A stretch of DNA of 64,000 bases. Source: Salminus brasiliensis. Lineage: Eukaryota; Chordata; Actinopteri; Characiformes; Bryconidae. The notes below the pieces were generated by a model. The model worked only from the letters and a program-made list of their open reading frames with translations. It made no database searches and was not told the DNA's origin. The first letter of the stretch is position 1; every line of letters begins with the position of its first letter. Of the stretch, positions 32,933-43,257 are shown piece after piece. The position numbers and the translations under genes are program-made. The DNA lies in the NCBI RefSeq assembly GCF_030463535.1, contig NC_132878.1, forward strand, positions 96,018,873-96,082,872, given 5' to 3'.

Positions 32933-35593
32933 TACACAAATAAGACAGTTTGAGGAAACTGAGGAAAGTACTAAGAGAATATTTTAGCTGTAAATGAAGA
33001 TGAGTGAAGCTGGAAAATGGCGATGATGGATGAGTGGCAGATTCAGATCCATGCTAAAATGGTTTACTTTGCTCATCATTTTGAAGCCGGTGTGGAGAAG
33101 CTTCTTGGCAGCTTTGTAGTAGACCGTCTCTGGGCGGTTGTAGACCATGGCGTTGTCGCACATCAGCTTAAAGTCGGCCTAAACATCAGACAAAAATAAC
33201 AAGCATTCAATCAGCAGTTTTAATCTACAGCAGAGAGACGCTGATATCAGGGTTAAGGTGAAGGACCTTAAAGTATTGGGACGCCTACACATCACCCCTA
33301 CAGGAGCTTCTCTGACCCCCCCTCCCCCATTCTAAACCCATAGGCTGTATTAATAAGGAGCTGGTCCTCCTTTGCTCTAAACTCTACCAGCAGCAGCAGG
33401 TCTGGAGCTCTGCTGCAGTTACTGAGTCAGTTGGAGGCTTTTCTGCACTCTGCTCTGAGCTCAGCACTCGGCCCTGACCCCGCTCTGTAACTTTACGTGG
33501 TCTGACAGACACTCGGTGGACACTGAGCTGCTCTCTGTGAGCTGTTCCTCCTAAACTCTTCCACTGTTCAATAATAACACCACTCACAGCTGATGGAGGA
33601 AGATCTAGGAGGGAAGGTCTAAATTTCACCAGCTGACTTGTAGTTGTTGGTGCAGCGGTGCTGAGCTCCTATTACATACAGAACCAGGCTGAAGTTCAGT
33701 GAGCTCTTCAGAACCTCCCGTTCTTTCACTGATGTGTGGAAGAAGGGCAGACTGCAGGACTAGAGGCTTGATTTTATACACCTGTGGCAATGAGACTGAA
33801 TCCAATGTCCCAATACTTTTGTCCATCTAGTAAAATACATGGGCACCATCTGGGTTGTACACTGCACAGGGAGCCGAGATGGGACAATGTGCGGTTATGA
33901 TGGTGCCCATTTTTGAAGTCCAACTGGGTCCCAGTAACAACACATGTACAATCTCACTTAGAGCCCATGCCCACCTGGAACCCACCTAGATAGAAAAGGG
34001 TTAAACTGATGTACCTTAAACTCTGTGACTGTTTTGTATTCATTCGTGGTGATCTTCTCCTTCATGGTGCTGAAGTCCATGGGGTGTTTGATGATCATGG
34101 AGTATCCTGGGGCGATGGCGTCCGTTACGGGGAAGGAAAAAAACCCATGGGGGTCTTTCCTGAGAAGATGGACAGAGATAAGTACAGGGTATATATCATA
34201 TTTGCATTGTATTTCATAAACCATGGACCACATTTCCCCTAAATTCCCCCCCAAAATATTACTATTTAGAGCATTTATTTATTTATTAGCAGACATGACA
34301 ACTGCTTAAAAACAGCTGCTGAAATAATAATAATAAATTAAACACAGTGCCAATATCTGAACTTTGAGAGCATTCAGAAATCACTATGGTAAAATAACCT
34401 CGACAGCCAATCACAGATCCCATGTCTCGGCCGGCTCTCCACTAGTCTTTCACATTGCTGTTGGGACTTTATGCCGTTCATAGTCTGCAGATTCAGATAA
34501 CTCAGCTCTGTCTGATTAAATACCTGGAATAAAACGGCTGCCGGACACAAAGAGATGCTGCTGATCTGGTCAGTAGGTGTTGATCTCCTCAGTAAATCAC
34601 TGATATTAAAACAAACACTAATAAAAGTGGTGGAGGTTCTCAATCACACCAGAGTTCTCCTCATGGAGTCTAGTGTTATTTAGAGTTCTCCTCAGATCAA
34701 CACCTGGTTTGGTGGTAAATCAGGGCTTAATGATGGTAAATCAGGTGAGCTGCTGCTGCTGCTGCTGCTGCTGGAGTTAAACACATCCTCCATGCTGTGC
34801 TGGCTGGACTGGGGTGGGGCGTCCAGGAGAACCCTGGAGGAACCGAGCTCTGTTCTTCAGACTAGCTCAGAAGATTGTGTTTGTAGATGTATTTATATCT
34901 ATTCTAATGTATATTATCAGTTCTCACCTCTGAAGAAGACGCAGGAAGTGTTCGAGCAGCTGCTGGCGAGGTGTGCACTCACTTTCTGGATTAAGGACAG
35001 CAAAGAGACGCACATGATTAGATGTACAACCAGTAGACGAGCAATGGTGAATCGCATAAAAAAAAGACACCCAGTGAGGCTGAGGTGAAGGAATTAATGG
35101 AATAGGGATTCAGGCATACAGATATGTAAAAATGTTAGGACACCCCATTTTTAACACGTCTGGAGATCGGCTCTTCATGTGATCTGTACTTAGAGATGGA
35201 GGTAATCTAACTAAACTTTGAAGAGCACCTGAAGAAACGACTTTAATAATCATTTATCAAATGATAGATATTAATAGATATGTAATAATAATAATTTAAA
35301 AAAATGACAACTTTTTTATGGCTGCTACGATGTTGCCGGTTGGCCACTTAAGCATCCCAGTTGCTTTACCAGGTGGTAGTTAAGGTCTTAAAAACGACTA
35401 ATCATTCAGCCAATGTTCATTTGGATGAGTTTGAGTGGTGATCATGATCCAACATCCTGACCTTCCTAACGCTCTTGTGGCTGAAGGCAATCAAATCCTC
35501 ACAGCAATGCTTCTCCAAAATCTAGTAGTAAGTCTTCTTCTCTGGACAGCAGAGACAGTTACTCCAACAAAAGCAGGATCAGCTCCTTTTTTA

Positions 35594-35661
<68 letters not shown>

Positions 35662-35853
35662 GACTTCAGAAGGAACAATGAATGAGCAGATGTCCAAATA
35701 CTTTTGTCCACCGGTGCCTTCATCTGTTAATTGAAATACTAATGATCTTACAAAAGGTGAGATCCAGCTGGGTGTTTGTTTATAACACTGTAATAACCCA
35801 TCCCACTCATCAAGCGCTCTTCCTTACCAACCTTCCTCCTCCTCATTGTCAAA

Positions 35854-35884
<31 letters not shown>

Positions 35885-38800
35885 AATAAAAAATTAGATG
35901 TTTAAATATATTTAAAAAGACAAAGGTTTTTTTTATGGGGTGTCCAAACTTTCTCACATGACTGCAGGTTATACAATAGCAGTCTACAGCAGATTGACGG
36001 ACAGGTCTAACCGTTCTGTCCTCCTACACTTACATTTCGGTCATCTCCTACACCTGAATCATGTTACCCAGGTAGGAGACCATTGACTTAGGAGTCTTGC
36101 CCAAAGACTTCTATTAATGTAGACTGGTGGGCTCGCCAGCTCGAGCCCCAGTAAGCTCAGGCAGACCCTCTTGTGGAAAACTTAATATAATACTTAACGC
36201 TTAATATAATACTAGATTAAATTCACAAAGTATTGGGACACCTAGCCCATTCCAGACCCATGGGCATTAATATGGTGTGCTTGCCGGCTGCCAGCTAAGG
36301 AATCGAACCCCAGTAAGCTGAGGCAGACCCTCGTGTGGAAAACAGGTGTTGATGGAGGTGTTTTTTATGGAAGCCCAGTCAGTCCTCTTACCTTGCTGGG
36401 TGCGACAGGCTCTGACTGGCCGATCCCCCTGCGCCTCGACATCCATCTTCAGACCGGACTGAAAGTCTTCAGCCTCAGCTTCAACCTCCAGCTTCTCCCG
36501 CTTCCTCTTCTTCTCCTTCTCCCTGTCCCTGTCCTTGTCCTTGTCTTTCTCCCGGTCCTTGTCCCTCTCCTTCTCCTTGTCCCTCTCCTTGTCCTTCTCT
36601 TTCTCCTTCTCCCGCTCCCTCTCCTTCTCCTCCACCACCACCATCACCTGCAGCACAGTCACAGACAAGCTCAGCATAACAGTGAGGACGATCTTAGAAA
36701 CGAGAGAGAGGACAGGAGGTCACACTTGCCTTGCTCTTGTTAATAATCACGCTGGTTTCGGACGTCCCGGCTCGCACCTCCACGGGCTTGGTCAGAGTGA
36801 AAGGCTCCACTGGGGGGTTGGCTGCATTCTCTAACTGCTCCCTCTCTCGTTTCTTCTTCTTCTCCTCCTGGGAAAGGACAGGGAACACCGGCGGTGATGG
36901 TCTTGAGGACAACTGATCATATGCTGACCATATATTACGGTTGCACAGCTCACAGGCTGTTGCTATGGTCTTGTTAATTGGTTGCTATGTGGTCGAAATA
37001 TCACAGGTGCTGCTATAACTGTGGTGCTAAGTAGTTGCTAGGTGGTTGCTATGGCATTCCAGGTGGTTTGCTATGGTGTTGTTACCTGGTTGCTAGGTGG
37101 TTGTTATTGTATCCCATATGATAGCTATGGTCTTGTTAACTGGTTGTTATGTGGTCAAAGGTATATCACAGGTGGTGCTATAACTTTGCTAAGTAGTTGC
37201 TAGGTGGTTGCTAGGGCATTCCATGTGGTTTGCTATGGTGTTGTTACCTGGTTGCTAGGTGGTTGTTATTGTATCCCATATGATAGCTATGGTCTTGTTA
37301 ATTGGTTGCTATGTGGTTGAAATATCACAGGTGATGCTATACATTTTGCTAAGTAGTTGCTAGGTGGTCGCTATGGCATTCTAGGTGGTTTGCTATGGTG
37401 CTATTACTGTATCCCATATAATAGCTATGGTCTTGTTAATTGGTTGCTATGTGGTCGAAATATCACAGGTGATACTATAAATTTTGCGAAGTAGTTGCTA
37501 GGTGGTCGCTATGGCATTCCAGGTGTTTGTTATGGTGCTATTACCTGGTTGCTAGGTGGTTGTTATTGTATCCCATATGACAGCTATGGTCTTGTTAATT
37601 GGTTGCTATGTGGTTGAAACATCACAGGTGATGCTATACATTTTGCTAAGTAGTTGCTAGGTGGTTGCTATGGCATCCCGAGTGGTTGCTATGGTGCCCC
37701 GGTTGCTTTGCCAGGTGGTAGCTAAGGTCTTAAAAATGACTAATCATTTGGCCGATGTTCATTTGGATGAGTTGGAGAGATGATGATGATGATCATCACC
37801 ATCATCCAACATCCTGACCTTCCTGACGCTCTTGTTGCTGGAGGCAATCAAATCCTCACAGCAAAGCTCCTCCTCCAAAATCTAATAGAGCGGAAGGCAC
37901 CTGTGATATTTCTTCTCTGGACAGTAGAGACAGTTACTCCAACAAAAGCAGGATCAGCTTGATTTCAGAAGAAACAATGAAGGAGCAGGTGTCCAAATAC
38001 TTTTGTCCACGTGTTCCTCCAGTGCCTTCATTTGTTAATTGAAATTCTAATGATCACGATCATGATTTATAACCCTGTAATAACCCATCCCACTCATCCC
38101 AAGCGCTCTTCCTCTACCAACCTTCCTCCTCCTCCTCTCCTCGTCGTCCACATGCTTGTCCTTCTCCTTCTCGGACTTCTTCTTCTTTTTCTTCTTCTTC
38201 TCTTTGTGTCGCTCGTGGTCGGAGCGGTCATCGTAGTAGCTCGAGTCGTGTCCCGAGCCGGACAGCTCTGTGACTTCACTGCCCCCGACCTTCAGCACCA
38301 GCTTCAGGGGCTTCTCCAGCGGTTTGTCCTCATAATCTGAGGAAAGCAGGAGAGAGGAACCTTCATCAGGGCAGAGCAGAGAGCTGTGCCTCAGGGTTCG
38401 ATGCTGGGGCTGCTGACGTTTGGAGAAGACAGTTGTGATTTTACTGAGGAATATTTACAACTGAACCCTCTGGAGTTTGAGGCCTGCCAGCTGGATCTGA
38501 GGTGTTGTGTATTTCGGTAGTTTATGAGGTATTTCATATTTATTATACCAGGAAAAGGGACCTCATTCATCAACACCCTTCTAAAAATGTTAATTAATAA
38601 AGAATCTGCTTTTAAAGTGCACAATTGTTCACTATTTCATCTGTGTATATATATTTGTATTTTTTTTTGCTTATATTTCTATATTTTCATATTTTAACTT
38701 AAATGTAACTTATTCTATTTTTATTTTTATTTTATTTTTCTTTTGCACTTTACTTCATTAAGTTAAGGTTTAGTTAAGTTTAAATGTAGATTTTTATTGA

Positions 38801-39489
38801 ATAGCTTTGATGTGGGCAGACTGTCATAAAAGCATTTCACTGCATGTATGTGACAAATAAAATTTGATTTGATTTGAGCTCTGTGTACCAATAATAACTT
38901 CTCGATATGACGCAGGGGGTTACAATAAAAAACCTCAGAACTGCTCACAGTTTAGCCCCAAACACCGTCATCTATTATTTATATTTATATATATTTATAT
39001 ATATATAATAAAAGACTCTTAGACTATGTAATGCTTGTTTGAGCGGATCACCGTGGTAACCGTGACTGATGTCAGAGTTCCATCCAATCAAATCGGGTTT
39101 CAGCGCATTGGCCTCTGGCGTCATGCTGGAGGGGGTGGGCTGGAGTTCAGCTTTAGGGGCCCCTGCAATACTAACCACACGGACCGTCCCACTATGTAAT
39201 CTCACACCCCTGCGGACCGGGAGGGTCCTGCCCACTCTCAGACGGTCAGGACACTCAGGTCACACGGACGTCAATTTGCAGGTCTTCCAACACAAAACCA
39301 CCCCACGGCTTTAGTGTTAAACTGCATGGTTATGAATGTGTGTTAATAATAAGAGGAATATTAGTAATATTAGTAATAACAGGGCTGAACGGAGCCGCGC
39401 GCATGCGCAGCAGCTGCAGGACACAAAGGGAACCCACCTCCTTCCACCGTCCTCCACTCGGGCTTGTACCTCTTGTGCTTCTTGCCCAT
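27076..39489 (-). CDS. brd9: Bromodomain-containing protein 9, 17 coding exons
   Basis: Acetyl-lysine reader of the non-canonical BAF (SWI/SNF) chromatin remodelling complex; nuclear. Exons: 39438-39489, 38122-38336, 36730-36867, 36392-36647, 34928-34985, 34015-34159, 33068-33178, 32445-32626, 31882-32014, 31522-31597, 31285-31380, 29972-30104, 29054-29165, 28145-28195, 27935-28031, 27366-27536, 27076-27176. All phases join to 708 aa; human BRD9 is about 597. It starts MGKKHKRYKPEWR. A lysine-rich segment and VRACRTQ precede the bromodomain (about residues 225-325), which has KDPHGFFSFPVTDAIAPGYS, HPMDF and the acetyl-lysine-contacting Asn in YNRPET (about residue 302). The C-terminal domain has YSAYGDETGVQCAL, GSRPSSNLSSLSN and DPYEFLQSPEP before the stop. 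Most of the extra length is a charged insertion in exons 3-4. Confidence 0.97.
27595..27875. repeat. GC-rich ~37-60 bp minisatellite, brd9 intron 15
   Basis: Imperfect copies of GGGCGGGGC, AAGGTGC and AGGCTGAA-type motifs with an internal poly-G run at 27700-27719. It fills the intron between exons 15 and 16. Confidence 0.8.
28330..28880 (-). mobile_element. Near-complete copy of the short DNA element, brd9 intron 13
   Basis: Starts CACTATATGTGCAAAAGTTT and GTGGACACCC and ends AATACTTTTGTCCTTATAGT. The interior matches the 45.2-kb copy on the opposite strand. The ends are imperfect inverted repeats. No coding capacity. Confidence 0.8.
30195..31140. mobile_element. Remnants of non-autonomous DNA elements, brd9 intron 11
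   Basis: Recurring end-like motifs GTGCACCCTGGTCAAATTAT, GCCCAGACCTTTGCATACAT and GCCTTTGCATATGACTGTAT resemble those at 51.45-51.80 and 54.83-55.29 kb. The boundaries are unclear. Confidence 0.5.
31607..31630. repeat. (CA)n tract at brd9 exon 10 acceptor
   Basis: On the transcript strand this is (UG)n followed by UCCUCAG, ending 9 nt before exon 10. Confidence 0.95.
32027..32069. repeat. (CA)n tract at brd9 exon 9 acceptor
   Basis: On the transcript strand this is a (UG)n run leading into UCUGUCUUCCCUCAG, ending about 12 nt before exon 9. Confidence 0.95.
32887..32925. repeat. (TA)n microsatellite, brd9 intron 7
   Basis: A run of TA dinucleotides followed by a short CACACA stretch. Confidence 0.95.
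33265..33832. mobile_element. Non-autonomous DNA element, brd9 intron 6
   Basis: Bounded by AAAGTATTGGGACGCCTACA and CCCAATACTTTTGTCCATCT, imperfect inverted ends shared with the 134-bp array family. The interior carries CCATTCTAAACCCATAGGCT and GGAGCTGGTCCTCCTTTGCT. No transposase frame. Confidence 0.75.
34750..34777. repeat. (CTG)n trinucleotide run, brd9 intron 5
   Basis: About eight uninterrupted GCT/CTG units within the intron. The rest of 34160-34927 holds nothing recognisable. Confidence 0.9.
35430..35715 (-). mobile_element. DNA-element left half interrupted by (TA)n
   Basis: The reverse strand carries the dispersed family's ACAAAAGTATTTGGACATCT end and the GCATTGCTGTGAGGATTTGA segment. 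A pure (TA)n run at 35596-35658 interrupts it. It lies in brd9 intron 4. Confidence 0.75.
36392..36647 (-). CDS. brd9: brd9 exon 4, expanded Lys/Arg/Asp/Glu-rich segment
   Basis: Begins VMVVVEEKE and continues with roughly 45 residues of alternating ER/EK/DK/DR dipeptides, then an acidic EAEAEDF stretch and GDRPVRACRTQ, which is conserved before the bromodomain. The DNA is a strand-biased pyrimidine tract on the + strand (36480-36630). It looks like an in-frame simple-sequence expansion. The donor CAAG|GTAAGA joins exon 5 (ESECTPRQQLLEHFL). Confidence 0.9.
36730..36867 (-). CDS. brd9: brd9 exon 3, symmetric exon with GC donor
   Basis: A 138-bp exon, phase 0 at both ends, encoding a basic stretch and then NPPVEPFTLTKPVEV and INKSK. 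The acceptor is TTTCCCAG. The donor reads AAG|GCAAGT, a GC-AG intron with an otherwise perfect U1 match. Human BRD9 as I recall it has no counterpart of the VEPFTLTKPVEV segment. Skipping the exon would keep the frame, so a cassette exon is plausible. Confidence 0.85.
36955..37735 (+). repeat. GTTGCT-rich repeat, ~185-bp units, brd9 intron 2
   Basis: About four units with TAGTTGCTAGGTGGTTGCTA, ATGATAGCTATGGTCTTGTT and GGTTGCTATGTGGTCGAAAT. It opens about 90 bp upstream of exon 3 on the transcript strand. Confidence 0.9.
37760..38015 (-). mobile_element. DNA-element left half, brd9 intron 2
   Basis: The reverse strand starts GGACAAAAGTATTTGGACAC and continues with the family's exon-like segments. 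It is truncated at the ATGATGATG microsatellite near 37780. Confidence 0.75.
38640..38878 (+). mobile_element. Probable LINE 3' tail, brd9 intron 1
   Basis: Contains TTTCACTGCATGTATGTGAC followed by AAATAAAATTTGATTTGATT, a 3' end I associate with fish L2/Rex-type LINEs. No open reading frame remains. Confidence 0.6.
39019..39149 (+). repeat. Copy of trip13-promoter segment inside brd9 intron 1
   Basis: Shares TGCTTGTTTGAGC, GATCACCGTGGTAACCGTGA, CCATCCAATCAAATCGGGTT and TGGCCTCTGGCGTCATGCTG with 42036-42195, in the same orientation and order. It lacks a 30-40 bp stretch that holds a second CCAATCA box in the other copy. Confidence 0.9.
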
Positions 39490-39765
39490 GCCTCGCTCCT
39501 CTCCGGGCCGGGCTCAGGGGCTCAGGGGCTCAGGGGCTCAGGGGCTCAGCGGCTCTGCTGCTTCTGCTGCTGCTGGAAGAATCTGGAGGGTTTGGAGCGT
39601 CTGAGCACAACAGACCTCAGCACTGCGGTTTACTTCCGCAGGGCCCTGGAGTGCTTCCGCTCCGAAGACACGCCCTCCGCGGGGTGACGTCTGTCCCAAC
39701 CGCTATTTGATTGGATGGCGCTGTGTGACACAGTCAACAGTATGATCCAATGGAATAACGAGCTG
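39490..39765 (-). promoter_or_regulatory. brd9: brd9 5'UTR and promoter region
   Basis: GC-rich region upstream of the brd9 ATG. It includes four to five tandem GGGGCTCAGG decamers (about 39507-39550), which would lie in the 5'UTR as C-rich sequence, and then CpG-containing sequence up to the AT-rich array. No TATA box is visible. Confidence 0.6.
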
Positions 39766-41763
39766 CTCAATATTATAATAAACAATATTGTGATTAATGT
39801 TATAATAAATAATAATATTGTGATTAATTATAATAAATAATAATATTGTGATTAATGTTATAATGAATAATAATATTGTGATTAATTATAATAAACTATA
39901 TTGTGATTAATTATAATAAATAATAATATTGTGATTAATTATAATAAATAATAATATTGTGATTAATGTTATAATGAATAATAATATTGTGATTAATTAT
40001 AATAAATAATAATATTGTGATTAATGTTATAATGAATAATAATATTGTGATTAATTATAATAAACAATATTGTGATTAATTATAATAAATAATAATATTG
40101 TGATTAATGTTATAATGAATAATAATATTGTGATTAATATTATAATAAATAATAATATTGTGATTAATTATAATAAATAATAATATTGTGATTAATGTTA
40201 TAATAAATAATAATATTGTGCTCAATATTATAATAAATAATATTGTGATTAATTATAATAAACAATATTGTGATTAATTATAATAAATAATAATATTGTG
40301 ATTAATGTTATAATGAATAATAATATTGTGATTAATATTATAATAAATAATAATATTGTGATTAATTATAATAAATAATAATATTGTGCTCAATATTATA
40401 ATAAATAATATTGTGATTAATTATAATAAACAATATTGTGATTAATATTATAATAAATAATAATATTGTGATTAATTATAATAAATAATAATATTGTGAT
40501 TAATGTTATAATAAATAATAATATTGTGATTAATTATAATAAATAATACTATTGTGATTAATGTTATAATAAATAATAATATTGTGCTCAATATTATAAT
40601 AAATAATATTGTGATTAATTATAATAAACAATATTGTGATTAATATTATAATAAATAATAATATTGTGATTAATTATAATAAATAATAATATTGTGATTA
40701 ATGTTATAATAAATAATAATATTGTGCTCAATATTATAATAAATAATATTGTGATTAATTATAATAAACAATATTGTGATTAATATTATAACAAATAATA
40801 TTGTGATTGATGTTATAATAAATAATATTGTGATTAATTATAATAAATAATAATATTGTGATTGATATTATAATAAATAAGATTGTGATTAACATTATAA
40901 TAAATAATATTGTGATTAATATTATAATAAATAATAATATTGTGATTAATATTATAGTAAATAATATTGTGATTAATGTTATAATAAATAATAATATTGT
41001 GCTCAATATTATAATAAATAATATTGTGATTAATTATTATAAACAATATTGAGATTAATATTATAATAAATAATATTGTGATTGATGTTATAATAAATAA
41101 TAATGTGATTAATATTATAATAAATAATATTGTGATTAATATGATAATAAATAATATTGTGATTATATCATAATAAATAATATTGTGATTAATTATAATT
41201 TAAAATGTTTGGATTTATATTATAATAAATAATATTGTGATTAATACTATAATAAATAATGTGATTATATTATAATAAATAATATTGTGATTAATATTAT
41301 AATAAATAATATTGTGATTAATGTTATAATAAATAATAATATTGTGCTCAATATTATAATAAATAATATTGTGATTAATTATAATAAACAATATTGTGAT
41401 TAATATTATAATACATAATATTGTGATTAATATTATAGTAAATAATATTGTGATTAATGTTTTAATAAATAATAATATTGTGCTCAATATTATAATAAAT
41501 AATATTGTGATTAATTATTATAAACAATATTGTGATTAATATTATAATAAATAATATTGTGATTAATATGATAATAAATAATATTGTGATTATATTATAA
41601 TAAATAATATTGTGATTATATCATAATAAATAATACTGTGATTAATTATAATTAAAAATGTTTTGATTTATATTATAATAAATAATATTGTGATTATATC
41701 ATAATAAATAATATTGTGATTAATTATAATAAAAGTGTTTTGATTTATATTATAATAAATAAA

Positions 41764-41806
<43 letters not shown>

Positions 41807-42012
41807 AATAATATTGTGATTAATGTTATAATAAATAATAATATTGTGCTCAATATTATAATAAATAATATTGTGATTAATACTATAATAAATAATGTGA
41901 TTATATTATAATAAATAGTAATATTGTGATTATATTATAATAAATAGTAATATTGTGATTATATTATAATAAATAGTAATATTGTGATTATATTATAATA
42001 ATATTGTGATTA
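39766..42012. repeat. AT-rich tandem array in brd9-trip13 interval
   Basis: About 2.2 kb of imperfect 20-33 bp units of AATATTGTGATTAATTATAA and ATTATAATAAATAATAAT, with occasional GTGCTCAATATT variants and an internal (TA)n at 41770-41800. It is almost free of G and C. It occupies most of the space between the two head-to-head genes. Confidence 0.97.
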
Positions 42013-42035
42013 ATGTTTTAGAGAGACAGACAGAC

Positions 42036-42199
42036 TTAGACTACGTTATGCTTGTTTGAGCAGATCACCGTGGTAACCGTGACTGACGGCAGGAACGACC
42101 CAATCAGATCGTCGTGTTGAAAAGTACCATCCAATCAAATCGGGTTTCAGCGCGTTGGCCTCTGGCGTCATGCTGGAGGGGCGGGACTGGAGTTCATAT
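42036..42199 (+). promoter_or_regulatory. trip13: trip13 proximal promoter segment
   Basis: GC-richer sequence just upstream of the noncoding first exon, with two CCAATCA boxes (near 42099 and 42130) and GTCATGCTGGAGGGGCGGGA. A shorter copy of the segment lies at 39019-39149. Confidence 0.6.
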
Positions 42200-42250
42200 T
42201 TGCGCGGGAAGCTCGGGCAGCAGTGTGTGGCTGAGCAGCAGCGCTGGAAG
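42200..42250 (+). other. trip13: trip13 noncoding first exon (approximate 5' end)
   Basis: A GC-rich stretch ends in GGAAG|GTGAGT at 42251, a strong donor. The first coding exon begins with an acceptor one base before its ATG (ATTTAAAG|G-ATG), so an upstream 5'UTR exon is required, and this is the best candidate. The transcription start is not visible from sequence alone. Confidence 0.6.
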
Positions 42251-42285
42251 GTGAGTTATGGTGGAAATGGTGTTTATTAAACATG

Positions 42286-42320
42286 TCGACACCGGTCCGG
42301 TCCGGTCCGGTCCGGTCCAG
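42286..42320. repeat. (GGTCC)n pentanucleotide, trip13 intron 1
   Basis: Five to six consecutive CCGGT/GGTCC units at the 5' end of the intron. Confidence 0.85.
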
Positions 42321-42911
42321 CAGGGCATGAATTAGACCGTTATTAGACCGTTATTAGACCGTGTCTGTCGGTAATGTCCGCGGTTCTGCTCGCTGTTGCT
42401 GACTAGCCGCGCCGCTAGCTAGCTAACTTCGCTCAGGCTGCGTCCAGCCCAGCACCCTGCGCAGAGTTCCTGACCGCTTGCGGGATTTCCGCCCTGACCG
42501 AGGCTGTGTTGTACAGTGGTGTGCTGCCTCGGCATGTTCATTAGTGTCGGCACATTCATTTGGACGCAGCTTTGAGGTTAGCTACCTCTTCTAGCCGCTG
42601 GCCTCCATTTTGCCTGATCTACTAGCATGTGGATCTACGTGCGAGGTCCGCCTGTGTACCATTGCAGTAAGGGTATGAGCTACAGATCAGCCCGCATCGC
42701 TTAAATGCCAGGAAAGCAAAAGAAGTGGCAGCCCTGGGGGTTATATTTACATATTAATGCCCTTTTTCATCAGTGGCATGATTATTTATTGTACAGTTGT
42801 AATTCTGTTTTATTCTTTCCATATTATATAGAAGTGGTGAATGATGTGGATATTAGGTTTAATAACAGTGTATTAAAAAAAAATGTACAAGCTGACCCAT
42901 TTATTTATTTA

Positions 42912-42918
<7 letters not shown>

Positions 42919-42962
<44 letters not shown>
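42919..42962. repeat. (TA)n upstream of trip13 exon 2
   Basis: TA run ending about 30 bp before the acceptor of the exon that carries the start codon. Confidence 0.95.
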
Positions 42963-42963
<1 letters not shown>

Positions 42964-42992
42964 TGATCATTGTCTTTTCTGTCATTTAAAGG

Positions 42993-43109
42993 ATGAATGG
43001 AGAGAAGATGGAAGTTGGCTGGAATCACAATCAGCAGCCTGGTGAAGACGGAGTTGTCGACCGAGCTGATGTTCATATAGAAGTCCATGTCAAATCTGAA
43101 AGGTACTTT

Positions 43110-43178
<69 letters not shown>

Positions 43179-43226
43179 TAATATATATCACATTTAAAGG
43201 ATCTTTGTCTTGTTCATTTGATTATG

Positions 43227-43257
<31 letters not shown>

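Noticed and set aside
34750-34777. Pathogenic-style CTG expansion
   Set aside because: About eight units in an intron is an ordinary short tract.
36333-36743. Leucine/proline-rich + strand frame
   Set aside because: It is the antisense of the charged brd9 exon 4, which joins in phase with its neighbours and matches BRD9 around VRACRTQ.
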